Positions 16,933-23,977 of a stretch of DNA of 36,512 nucleotides are shown here, in pieces (within the stretch, counting starts at the first letter, position 1; each line of letters opens with the position of its first letter). The notes beneath the pieces are model-generated. The model worked only from the letters and a program-made list of their open reading frames with translations. It had not been told where the DNA came from and searched no databases. Location: positions 1 to 36,512 of the forward strand of contig NZ_JAHCLU010000017.1 of assembly GCF_018448785.1 (NCBI RefSeq). The letters run 5' to 3'. The translations under genes and the position numbers were made by a program. This stretch comes from Halomonas jincaotanensis (lineage in GTDB: Bacteria; Pseudomonadota; Gammaproteobacteria; Pseudomonadales; Halomonadaceae).

Positions 16933-16960
16933 TTGAGCCCGGGGGCGTGCCCCGTATAAT
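16933..16960 (+). promoter_or_regulatory. Promoter of the 96-aa protein gene, with a palindrome in the spacer
   Basis: TTGAGC (16933-16938), 16-bp spacer, perfect TATAAT (16955-16960). CGGGG-N5-CCCCG (16940-16954) fills the spacer, so a protein bound there would control access; alternatively it is a short terminator stem after dnaB, though without a U-run. Confidence 0.65.
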
Positions 16961-16991
16961 CCGCGGCTTGTTCCCACGTGAAGGAGGCATC

Positions 16992-17282
16992 ATGGCAGGT
17001 GGATTCCGGCGCAATAACCGGCAGCGGACCCCGAAATTGGAAGGACGAGGCGAGTTGCAGTCACTCGAACGCGAAGGTCCCTTCAAGGAGTGGTTGGGCA
17101 TGCCCGACCTCTACCGCTACCACCTGGTGGTGGATGGCGAGGCATACAGCTATCAGACTGAAGATTCGGAAGTTCCGGTCGCAGTCGGCGACAGGGTGGT
17201 GTTCCGCTACAAGGAGACTCGCGCGGGCAAGTGGGTGGACCGCCGGTCGCTGGGCAAAGCGATCGACCCCGCTGATTATTAA
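16992..17282 (+). CDS. Hypothetical 96-aa basic protein
   Basis: I do not recognise this family. The N terminus is basic and disordered-looking (MAGGFRRNNRQRTPKLEGRG), followed by a compact region (~30-96) rich in beta-type residues (YRYHLVVDGEAYSYQ, VAVGDRVVFRYKE) ending KAIDPADY. The VGDRVVFRYKE stretch resembles a small beta-barrel strand pair of the kind seen in OB or SH3-like folds, which with the basic tail would suit nucleic-acid binding; this is only inference. Start ATG 16992 follows AAGGAGG at 16981-16987. No Cys, signal peptide or membrane span. Confidence 0.75.
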   Translation: MAGGFRRNNRQRTPKLEGRGELQSLEREGPFKEWLGMPDLYRYHLVVDGEAYSYQTEDSEVPVAVGDRVVFRYKETRAGKWVDRRSLGKAIDPADY

Positions 17283-17469
17283 TAGGGCGGGAAGGTGGGC
17301 AGTAGGTCAGGAACCTGACGGGTTGGTCAGGGTCGTAAGGGTTACATGTCAATGACATAGGATTGTCATCAGGCGCTGCCAGGCTGGGCATCGGGGCTTC
17401 TCAATACCCTCTTTTGCTCGACCGATGTGCCATGACATCAACGACCTGCCCACCAAGGAGGCATTAGCC

Positions 17470-17772
17470 ATGGAATTTCAGGAACTCAAGGACTTCGTGG
17501 CACGGCATGACAATATTGAAGTCCGCGTCATCACCCACGCCGGCAGTCATTTCTATCAGGTCGAACTCGAGGATGGGGAAGGCCGGCGCCACATGATCAC
17601 CCGACGTGGCAAGCCCGGGCTGTTTCGTTCGCTCGACGACGTCTATCTAGAACTCAAACGGGCTGGCATTCATCGTGCCTATCTGGTCCAGCAGGTGCCC
17701 CACGACGAGATGATCGGTCGTGAGGCGCACTACAACGATCCGCTGACATCGCGCATGCCGCTGGTTTTCTGA
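17470..17772 (+). CDS. Small conserved hypothetical protein (possibly DUF6482-like)
   Basis: 100 aa. It begins MEFQELKDFVARHDNIEVRV; a beta-rich core (VRVITHAGSHFYQVELED) is followed by RRHMITRRGKPGLFRSLDDVYLELKRAG, where a helix reads like a short regulator or adaptor, then AYLVQQVPHDEMIGR. It resembles small gammaproteobacterial proteins of the DUF6482 kind, but I hold this loosely. Start ATG 17470 follows AAGGAGGC at 17456. No signal peptide or membrane segment; cytosolic. The 187-bp gap before it holds GTCAGG-AA-CCTGAC and ATGTCA-A-TGACAT (17346-17358) palindromes, which may belong to its promoter region. Confidence 0.75.
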   Translation: MEFQELKDFVARHDNIEVRVITHAGSHFYQVELEDGEGRRHMITRRGKPGLFRSLDDVYLELKRAGIHRAYLVQQVPHDEMIGREAHYNDPLTSRMPLVF

Positions 17773-17791
17773 TCCCATCTCAACGCTGGCG

Positions 17792-18178
17792 TTATCGTTG
17801 TTTAAGCCAATGCCCGAAGCACACCCGGCGCCGGGCAAACCAACCATATCCGGCGTTTAGCATGCCTGCCAATCCCGGTAGACAGCTTAGCCATACCAGT
17901 CGCCGATAGCCCAGCACGGCATAGAGTGCGCGGCTGGCGTCCATGCCGATAAACCAGCCCCCCTGCGCGTCGCGTAGGTGCAACCTGCCCATCATCGATT
18001 CGAAGCTAGTGCCGAGTGCGCCGGCATCGAAGCCGGGCGCCTGAATATCCACCAGCGCCACGCGCTCTCGACGCGGATGACGCGTCAGCCAAGCGACCTC
18101 TCGCTGGCACAGCGGACACTGGCCGTCGTGATAGAGGGTGACCGGCGCCTGGGCATGCAGGGTGGCGGATCGGTTCAT
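17792..18178 (-). CDS. DCC family (DUF393) thiol-disulfide oxidoreductase-like protein
   Basis: 128 aa. Signature YHDGQCPLCQREV at residues 16-28, with the redox-type pair C21-P-L-C24; further on RLHLRDAQGGWFIGMDASRALYAVLGYRRLVWL and a hydrophobic stretch (~92-112). DUF393 proteins are small thioredoxin-fold-like proteins of unproven activity. It overlaps the end of the photolyase-like gene by 4 bases (ATGA), so the two are translated together. Longer readings upstream to 18640 lie within the photolyase gene and are rejected. Pairing with an Fe-S cryptochrome suggests a redox partner, which is inference. Confidence 0.88.
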   Translation of the reverse strand: MNRSATLHAQAPVTLYHDGQCPLCQREVAWLTRHPRRERVALVDIQAPGFDAGALGTSFESMMGRLHLRDAQGGWFIGMDASRALYAVLGYRRLVWLSCLPGLAGMLNAGYGWFARRRVCFGHWLKQR

Positions 18179-19773
18179 TGTGCGTTCTCCTCGGGTGGAT
18201 GATAACCGTGACGGTGCAGGCGGTGCTGGTGACCCTGGCCATAGGCGGGGGCGGCATCCAGCCCGGCCAGGAAGGCCTCGGCCTGCTGGCGCATGGCATC
18301 GCGCTTGTCGTCGCTCATGCGCGCAAGCGAGCCGTAGATCAGCTTCATGCGTGGGTTGCTCGACAGCGTATCGGCGTGTCGCTCGAGGAAACGCCAGTAG
18401 AGGCTGTTGAATGGGCAGGCCCTGGCGCCGGTGACCTGCTTGGGGTCGTAGCGGCAGCGACCACAATGGTCCGACATTCGGTCGATATACTTGCCGGAGG
18501 CAGAGTAGGGCTTGGAGCCCATCAGGCCGCCATCGGCGTGCAGCACCATGCCCAGAGTATTGGGCAGCTCTACCCATTCGCTGGCATCCGCGTAGACCGC
18601 GAGATACCAGTCGCAGAGCGCCTCGGGTGCCACGCCGCACAGCAGCGCAAAGTTTCCGGTGACCATCAATCGCTGGATGTGGTGGGCATGGGCATTGTCA
18701 CGGGTCATCTCGATGGCGCGCCGCAGACAGCGCAATTCGGTGTCGCCGCTCCAGAAAAAGGCCGGCAGGCCACGCTCGGCCGCGAGCCGGTTGCCACGCT
18801 TGTAGTCGGGCATCCGGGTCCAGTAGAGCCCGCGCACGTATTCGCGCCAGCCAAGGATCTGCCGAATGAATCCTTCGACACTGTTTAGCGGTGCCTCACC
18901 ACGATACCAGGCACCCTCGGCGGCCTCGCAGACTTCCCGGGGCGAGAGTAGCCCGAGATTGAGCGCTGCCGAAAGGCGTGAATGGTAGAGCACAGGCTCG
19001 GCATCGCTGATGGCATCCTGGAAGCGGCCGAAGTCGGGCAGCGAGTGGCGGATGAAGTGGCGCAGGTCAACCAGCGCCTGGCGGCGGGTCACCGGCCAGT
19101 TGAAGCCTTCCAGGCTGCCGAAGTGGTCACCGAAGTGTTCGGCCACCAGCGTCAGGACGTCCCGAGTGATGGCGTCATGCGCATGCCTGGGGAGTGTGGG
19201 GAACGTGACATCTTTCGGCAGCGGTTCGCGATTGTCACGATCGAAGTTCCAGCGCCCGCCAGCAGGGTGCTCGCCCTCCATCAGCAGGCCTGTGCGCTTG
19301 CGCTGCTCTCGGTAGAAGTACTCGAGCCGCGGCTGCTTTCTGCCTCGCGCCCAGTCGGCGAAGTCCGCGGGCGTGGTGAAGAAGCGGTTATCCTCGATAA
19401 GCCGCCAGGGCAGCGACGCCTGGCGGCGTGCCTGCATCGCCTCCCATAGCCGCCACTCTCCCGGGCGTACCACGCGAATCTCGTCGCAGTGGTAGAGCCT
19501 GGCGACTCGTTCGGCCTCGTCGAGAAGGTCTTGGGTATTGTCGGGATCGTCCAGCGCGCTGTAGTGCACCCTGATACCACGCTGTTTCAGCGACTCGGCG
19601 AAGTGGCGCATGGCCGTCAGGAACAGCGCGATCTTCTGCGGATGGTGGGCGACGTAGCGGCCCTCGGCGGCGACCTCGCACATCGTCACCACGCCACCCT
19701 CGGGCAGCTCGGCAAGGCTCGGCAGATCCAGGCTCAGCTGGTCGCCGAGCACCAGTACCAGGGGATGCGACAT
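18175..19773 (-). CDS. phrB: Fe-S bacterial cryptochrome / (6-4) photolyase (FeS-BCP family)
   Basis: 532 aa. FAD-dependent repair of (6-4) photoproducts by light, or a photoreceptor. Family evidence: N-terminal Rossmann antenna domain (LVLVLGDQLS), C-terminal FAD-binding helical domain (GFIRQILGWREYVRGLYW; NAHAHHIQRLMVTGNF), and four cysteines C349, C437, C440, C453 which match, one residue offset, the 4Fe-4S cysteines I recall for Agrobacterium PhrB. ATG 19773 is chosen because MSHPLVLVLGDQ is the family start; in-frame upstream ATGs would overlap the regulatory motif. Operon partner: the DUF393 gene (ATGA overlap). A LitR-like element lies just upstream. Confidence 0.93.
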   Translation of the reverse strand: MSHPLVLVLGDQLSLDLPSLAELPEGGVVTMCEVAAEGRYVAHHPQKIALFLTAMRHFAESLKQRGIRVHYSALDDPDNTQDLLDEAERVARLYHCDEIRVVRPGEWRLWEAMQARRQASLPWRLIEDNRFFTTPADFADWARGRKQPRLEYFYREQRKRTGLLMEGEHPAGGRWNFDRDNREPLPKDVTFPTLPRHAHDAITRDVLTLVAEHFGDHFGSLEGFNWPVTRRQALVDLRHFIRHSLPDFGRFQDAISDAEPVLYHSRLSAALNLGLLSPREVCEAAEGAWYRGEAPLNSVEGFIRQILGWREYVRGLYWTRMPDYKRGNRLAAERGLPAFFWSGDTELRCLRRAIEMTRDNAHAHHIQRLMVTGNFALLCGVAPEALCDWYLAVYADASEWVELPNTLGMVLHADGGLMGSKPYSASGKYIDRMSDHCGRCRYDPKQVTGARACPFNSLYWRFLERHADTLSSNPRMKLIYGSLARMSDDKRDAMRQQAEAFLAGLDAAPAYGQGHQHRLHRHGYHPPEENAQ

Positions 19774-19774
19774 T

Positions 19775-19812
19775 TTGTACCTCAAGCTGTACAAATAAGC
19801 CCCATAGTACAA
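19775..19812 (-). promoter_or_regulatory. Candidate LitR-type light-responsive operator (phrB / hemH)
   Basis: Read on the minus strand: TTGTAC (19812-19807), N13, TGTACA (19793-19788), N7, GTACAA (19780-19775), directly before the phrB ATG. Counting TGTAC plus one base, the first two halves are TGTACT-N12-TGTACA. This differs by one base from the class II LitR consensus as I recall it, T(G/A)TACA-N12-TGTA(C/T)A. The same element occurs before the DUF2256-cryDASH operon. Confidence 0.55.
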
Positions 19813-19887
19813 CTTCATCCTGTCTCGTGGCGATCTGCCTGATAGACTATTGTTCCACACCCGATAGCGACCGGAGGAACCCAGCGC

Positions 19888-20961
19888 ATGCGTTCAGAGA
19901 CTACGGAAATTGATCCACCTGGCAGTGGCCGCCTGGCTCACGCCCCGGCCGACCACCCGGCGGTGCCGCGCAAGAAGGTCGGGGTGCTGCTGGCCAACCT
20001 GGGTACCCCGGATGCCACCGATTATTGGTCGATGCGCCGTTACCTCAGCGAGTTTCTCTCCGACAAGCGAGTCGTCGACTATTCCGCCTGGCTCTGGCAA
20101 CCCCTGCTGCAGCTGGTGATACTGACCCGGCGGCCCTTCAAGTCCGGCGAGGCCTATCGGGGAATCTGGAACACCGAAAAAGACGAGAGCCCGCTGCTGA
20201 CGACGACACGCGACCAGACGCTCAAGATCGCCGAGGGCCTTCACGAGGCCTATGGCGAGGACGTGGTGGTGGATTTCTGCATGCGCTACGGTAACCCCTC
20301 CACCGACAGCGTGCTGCGACGCTTGCAGGCGCAGGGCTGCGAGAAGATCCTGTTCTTTCCGCTCTACCCGCAATATGCCGGTCCGACGACCGCCACGGCC
20401 AACGACCAGGTCTTTCGCACCCTGATGACGCTCAAGTGGCAGCCGTCGCTGCGCACGGTGCCCGCCTACTTCGAGCACCCGGACTACCTCGAGGCCCTCA
20501 GCAACTCGGTCCGCGAGGCCTACGCGGCCGCCGAGTCGACCCCCGACGTGCTGGTGGCCTCCTATCATGGCGTCCCCAAGCGCTACCTGATGGAAGGCGA
20601 TCCCTACCATTGCCAGTGCCAAAAGACCACGCGGTTGCTCAAGGAGCGGTTGGGCTGGCGCGATGAGGATATCGTCACGACCTTCCAGTCGAAGTTCGGC
20701 CCAGAAGAGTGGGTAGGCCCAGCGACTGTTGATCACGTCGCCGAGCTGGCCCGGCAGGGCAAGAAGCACATCGCGGTGGTGTCTCCGGCGTTCTCGTCGG
20801 ACTGCGTGGAGACGCTCGAGGAGATCAACGAAGAGATCAAGGAGAGCTTCGAAGCCGCTGGGGGCGAAACATTCACTTATGTTCCCTGCCTCAACGACCG
20901 CGACGATCATATCGCCGCCTTGCTGACGATCATCCGCAACGAGCTGGGCGGCTGGCTTTAG
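19888..20961 (+). CDS. hemH: Ferrochelatase
   Basis: 357 aa. It inserts Fe2+ into protoporphyrin IX, the last step of protoheme synthesis, at the cytosolic face of the membrane. Conserved VGVLLANLGTP at residues 31-41; the metal-site His227 in SYHGVPKRY; RYGNPS (133-138); FFPLYPQYAG (156-165); and acid residues in SDCVETLEEI (304-313). An N-terminal extension of ~25 residues precedes the family core. Start ATG 19888 has GGAGGA upstream. Divergent from phrB with 114 bp between, and converging on mrpG with 6 bp between stops. A possible -10 box TAGACT is at 19843-19848. Confidence 0.97.
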   Translation: MRSETTEIDPPGSGRLAHAPADHPAVPRKKVGVLLANLGTPDATDYWSMRRYLSEFLSDKRVVDYSAWLWQPLLQLVILTRRPFKSGEAYRGIWNTEKDESPLLTTTRDQTLKIAEGLHEAYGEDVVVDFCMRYGNPSTDSVLRRLQAQGCEKILFFPLYPQYAGPTTATANDQVFRTLMTLKWQPSLRTVPAYFEHPDYLEALSNSVREAYAAAESTPDVLVASYHGVPKRYLMEGDPYHCQCQKTTRLLKERLGWRDEDIVTTFQSKFGPEEWVGPATVDHVAELARQGKKHIAVVSPAFSSDCVETLEEINEEIKESFEAAGGETFTYVPCLNDRDDHIAALLTIIRNELGGWL

Positions 20962-20967
20962 CCGCCC

Positions 20968-21360
20968 TCAGCCGTGGCCGCGGTCAGGGTGCGGCACCGG
21001 CTTCTCGCCGATTTCCTCCTCGCGCAGCTCGGAAGGGCGCCCTTGTGTCTTGTCGACGTGGCGAAGCTGCATGTGAAGCCCTGTCTTGGCCATCAGGTGG
21101 GCACTGACCGGTGCGGTGATGAACAGGAACAACGTAATCAGCACTTCCTGGGCGTCGGGCCTGCCGTCCACGACCCAGAAATACAGCATCGAGGCCATCA
21201 GCATGCAGCCGATGCCCAGGGTGGTGGCCTTGGTGGGGCCATGCAGGCGCATGTAGAAGTCGCGCAGGTGGGCCATGCCCAGCGAGCCGATCAGCACGAA
21301 GGCGCCGCCGGCTACCAGCAGGAAGGCGATCACGCCTTCAAGGATCACGTAGTGGGTCAT
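20968..21360 (-). CDS. mrpG: Mrp/Pha antiporter subunit G (minus-strand operon)
   Basis: 130 aa. Three membrane segments (~10-30, 45-63, 72-92) with the MrpG core GMAHLRDFYMRLHGPTKATT. Last gene of the minus-strand operon; it ends 6 bp from the convergent hemH stop and no terminator can be seen between them. The hydrophilic C-terminal tail (~100-130) is unusually rich in His, Glu and Arg. Subunit of the membrane-embedded Na+(K+)/H+ antiporter. Confidence 0.93.
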   Translation of the reverse strand: MTHYVILEGVIAFLLVAGGAFVLIGSLGMAHLRDFYMRLHGPTKATTLGIGCMLMASMLYFWVVDGRPDAQEVLITLFLFITAPVSAHLMAKTGLHMQLRHVDKTQGRPSELREEEIGEKPVPHPDRGHG

Positions 21361-21370
21361 TCGTTCGTCC

Positions 21371-21640
21371 TCATTCGATGATATCGCCGCGCAAAAGGTA
21401 CTTGCAGACCGCCACGGTGCTGATGAACCCGAGCATGGCGATCAACAGTGCCGACTCGAAGTAGGTCTTGGTGTTGAGCCAGAGCCCCATCAGCACGATC
21501 AGCGCGATCGCGTTGACATACATGGTGTCCAGCGCCAGCAGTCGGTCCGGCATGTCGGGCCCCTTGGCGAGGCGATAGACGTTGAGCAGCAAGGCCAGGA
21601 CCACCGTGGCGAGGCTGAAGGTCAGGGCGATGTCGAGCAT
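21371..21640 (-). CDS. mrpF: Mrp/Pha antiporter subunit F (minus-strand operon)
   Basis: 89 aa, three transmembrane helices, with the MrpF stretch YRLAKGPDMPDRLLALDTMYVN (motif GP-x-x-P-D-R). It overlaps the 3' end of mrpE by 19 bases, with its Shine-Dalgarno (AAGGAGA) inside mrpE. It ends 10 bp before mrpG. Confidence 0.94.
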   Translation of the reverse strand: MLDIALTFSLATVVLALLLNVYRLAKGPDMPDRLLALDTMYVNAIALIVLMGLWLNTKTYFESALLIAMLGFISTVAVCKYLLRGDIIE

Positions 21641-22131
21641 TCGTAGATCTCCTTGAGAGGACGTTCGTACCGCTCGCGGATCTGTGCGATCAGCGCCTCC
21701 TCGTCATCGACGTGCAGGGCGTGAATCAGCAGCGTCTTGCCGTCCATGCGCAGGTTGGCCGATACCGTACCCGGCGTCAGGCTGATGGTGTTGGCCAGTA
21801 GGGTAATGGTGAAGCGTTTCTCCACCATCAGCGGGTATTCGATGAAGTGAGGCTGTAGACGTCGCCAGGGATTGATGATCAGCCAGGCCACCTCGAAGTT
21901 AGCAATGATAATGTCGCCGAATACACGAAGCGCGAAGCGCAGCAGCAGCCAGGGGTTGCTGACATGGGGCTCAAGGTCCCAGAAGCGATAGGTGGCCAGC
22001 GGAATCGCGACGGCCAGCGCACCACCCAGCAGGAAATGACCGAATGCCAGGCTGCGCACCAGAAGCAGCCAGACCACGAGCAGCAGGATCGACATCAATG
22101 GCGTCGGAAGCCAGGCACGGGGCTTGATCAT
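21622..22131 (-). CDS. mrpE: Mrp/Pha antiporter subunit E (minus-strand operon)
   Basis: 169 aa. Two or three N-terminal membrane segments (~12-28, 33-46, 62-82) and a soluble C-terminal domain with the MrpE motif NTISLTPGTVSANL, then LLIHALHVDDEE. Start ATG 22131 overlaps the mrpD stop. It is longer than the plus-strand paralogue by 12 residues. Confidence 0.93.
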   Translation of the reverse strand: MIKPRAWLPTPLMSILLLVVWLLLVRSLAFGHFLLGGALAVAIPLATYRFWDLEPHVSNPWLLLRFALRVFGDIIIANFEVAWLIINPWRRLQPHFIEYPLMVEKRFTITLLANTISLTPGTVSANLRMDGKTLLIHALHVDDEEALIAQIRERYERPLKEIYECSTSP

Positions 22132-23636
22132 GGGGCATCTCCGGCGTCGTTCAGCAGCGCATCGATGACGATGGCGGGATTGGCCAGCTGGTTGGCGGTG
22201 GCCAGTGTGTACTCGCTGACCGGGCCGGCCAGGATCACCAGCAGCGGTGACGCGCCCAGCAACCAGGCCACTCCGAACCAGCGCCGGCGCGACAAGGGTT
22301 GTCCGGCCGCTTCGCCCTGGCTTCGCCAGAATAGCGTTGAGCCGGCACGCGACAGGGCGATCAGCGCACAAAGGCTGGTACCCAGCAGCATCGGCCATAG
22401 CCAGGGGCGCTGGCCTGCCTCGGCCGCCTCGAGCATCAGCGCTTTACCTAGTGCGCCGGAAAGCGGCGGCATTCCCGCCACTGATACCGCGCCCAGCAGG
22501 AAGAGACCCGCCAGCCAGCCACCCTTTTGCAGGGGGCGACCCATGACCAGCCGGGTGCCCGCCTTGCCGCGTTGGAGGCCGATCAGTTCGGCAAGCAGGA
22601 ACAGCCCGCCGGTGACCAGAGTGGTATGGATCAGATAGTAGAGTAGTGCCGATACCGCCGCCGGCGAGCCCATGCCGATCCCGGCCAGTAGGGTCCCCAC
22701 CGACACCAGCACCAGATAGGCGACCAGCAGGCGCAGGTCGCGCGCCGCCAGCACACCGATGCCAGCCGCCACCAGGGTGGCCAGCGACAGCCACCAGACC
22801 CAGGACTGCTCGAGGCCGGCGAGGGTGCCGGCCTGTTCGCCGAAGATCAGCGAATAGACCCGCAGGATGGCGTAGATGCCGACCTTGGTCATGATGGCGA
22901 ACAAGGCGGCTACCGGCGCGGGAGCCGCCGAATAGGCCCTTGGCAACCAGAAATACAGGGGCAGGATCGCTGCCTTCAAGCCAAAGACCACCAGCAGCAT
23001 CAGGGCGCCGGCGCTGACCAGGCCGGCGCGCTCGGCGGGCAGCTCCGCCAGGCGCGCCGCCATGTCGGCCATGTTGAGGGTGCCGGTGGCACCATACAGT
23101 ACCCCGACAGCGATCAGGAACAAGGACGAACCGGCCAGATTGAGCACCACATAGTGCACGCCGGCCTGAATACGCGCCTTGCCGCCGCCATGCATCAGCA
23201 GGGCGTAGGAGGCCAGCAGCAGCACTTCGAAGAACACGAAGAGGTTGAACAGGTCGCCGGTGAGAAAGGCCCCGTTGATGCCCAGCAACTGCCACTGGAA
23301 CAGGCCATGAAAGTTGCTGCCCTGTTCGTCGTCGCCGGCGCAGGCGAAGACCACCGCACCCAATGCCAGCAAGGCTGTTAGCAGCACCATCAGCGCGGAG
23401 AGGCGGTCGAGTACCAGCACGATACCGAAAGGCGGCTGCCAATCACCCAAGGCATAGAAGGACACTTCTCCAGTGCTGGCGCGCGCGACCAGCGCGATGC
23501 CTACGATCACCAGCAGTGCCGTGGCGCCAACGCCGATCAACCGCTTGGAGCGCGTGCGGCCATGACGGTCGTAGAGCAGCACAATACCGGCGACCAGCGG
23601 CAGTACTACGGGCAGGACGATCAGATGCCCCATCAT
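22128..23636 (-). CDS. mrpD: Mrp/Pha antiporter subunit D (minus-strand operon)
   Basis: 502 aa, about 14 transmembrane helices; homologous to complex I antiporter-like subunits. Key residues of the proton path are present: E137 in the FFEVLLLASY helix, K221 in FGLKAAILPLYFWLP, K251 in the next helix (IMTKVG). The start codons ATG-ATG at 23636/23633 overlap the mrpC stop. The Met at 23636 has GAGGAG just upstream. Confidence 0.95.
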   Translation of the reverse strand: MMGHLIVLPVVLPLVAGIVLLYDRHGRTRSKRLIGVGATALLVIVGIALVARASTGEVSFYALGDWQPPFGIVLVLDRLSALMVLLTALLALGAVVFACAGDDEQGSNFHGLFQWQLLGINGAFLTGDLFNLFVFFEVLLLASYALLMHGGGKARIQAGVHYVVLNLAGSSLFLIAVGVLYGATGTLNMADMAARLAELPAERAGLVSAGALMLLVVFGLKAAILPLYFWLPRAYSAAPAPVAALFAIMTKVGIYAILRVYSLIFGEQAGTLAGLEQSWVWWLSLATLVAAGIGVLAARDLRLLVAYLVLVSVGTLLAGIGMGSPAAVSALLYYLIHTTLVTGGLFLLAELIGLQRGKAGTRLVMGRPLQKGGWLAGLFLLGAVSVAGMPPLSGALGKALMLEAAEAGQRPWLWPMLLGTSLCALIALSRAGSTLFWRSQGEAAGQPLSRRRWFGVAWLLGASPLLVILAGPVSEYTLATANQLANPAIVIDALLNDAGDAP

Positions 23637-23977
23637 CGACGCTCCTCCCCGTCGTCATGTTTGCGGCCATCGACATGGTCGTTGCCCATTTCGCCCCGGG
23701 CCCGCATCGCCAGGATCACCACGAAAGCAGTCATGGCGAAGCCGATGACGATGGCCGTCAGTACCAGTGCTTGCGGTAGCGGGTCGGCATAGGCTGTTGG
23801 GCCATTGACGATGGCTGCGCCGTCGGTGGTCAGCCCGCCCATGGAGAACAGAAACAGGTTCACCGCGTAGGACAGCAATGTGAGGCCGACGACCACCGGG
23901 AAGGTACGTCCGCGCAGGGTCAGGTAGAGCCCACAGGCGGAAAGCAGGCCGGTGGTGATGGCGTACAGGCTTTCCAT
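23633..23977 (-). CDS. mrpC: Mrp/Pha antiporter subunit C (minus-strand operon)
   Basis: 114 aa, three transmembrane helices, NuoK-like. Conserved [16 protein letters not shown] and LTLLSYAVNLFLF. The start ATG 23977 shares one base with the TGA of the upstream fused gene; AAGGAGA precedes it. MrpC and MrpD form the core that resembles complex I NuoK/NuoN. Confidence 0.95.
   Translation of the reverse strand: MESLYAITTGLLSACGLYLTLRGRTFPVVVGLTLLSYAVNLFLFSMGGLTTDGAAIVNGPTAYADPLPQALVLTAIVIGFAMTAFVVILAMRARGEMGNDHVDGRKHDDGEERR

Noticed and set aside
17283..17469. Riboswitch in the gap before the 100-aa protein gene
   Set aside because: Only short palindromes (GTCAGG-AA-CCTGAC, ATGTCA-A-TGACAT) are present; no recognised aptamer core could be found.
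18175..19773. Fe-S cryptochrome as a simple CPD photolyase or plant-type cryptochrome
   Set aside because: The four cysteines and the NAHAHHIQRL stretch place it in the FeS-BCP/(6-4) family.
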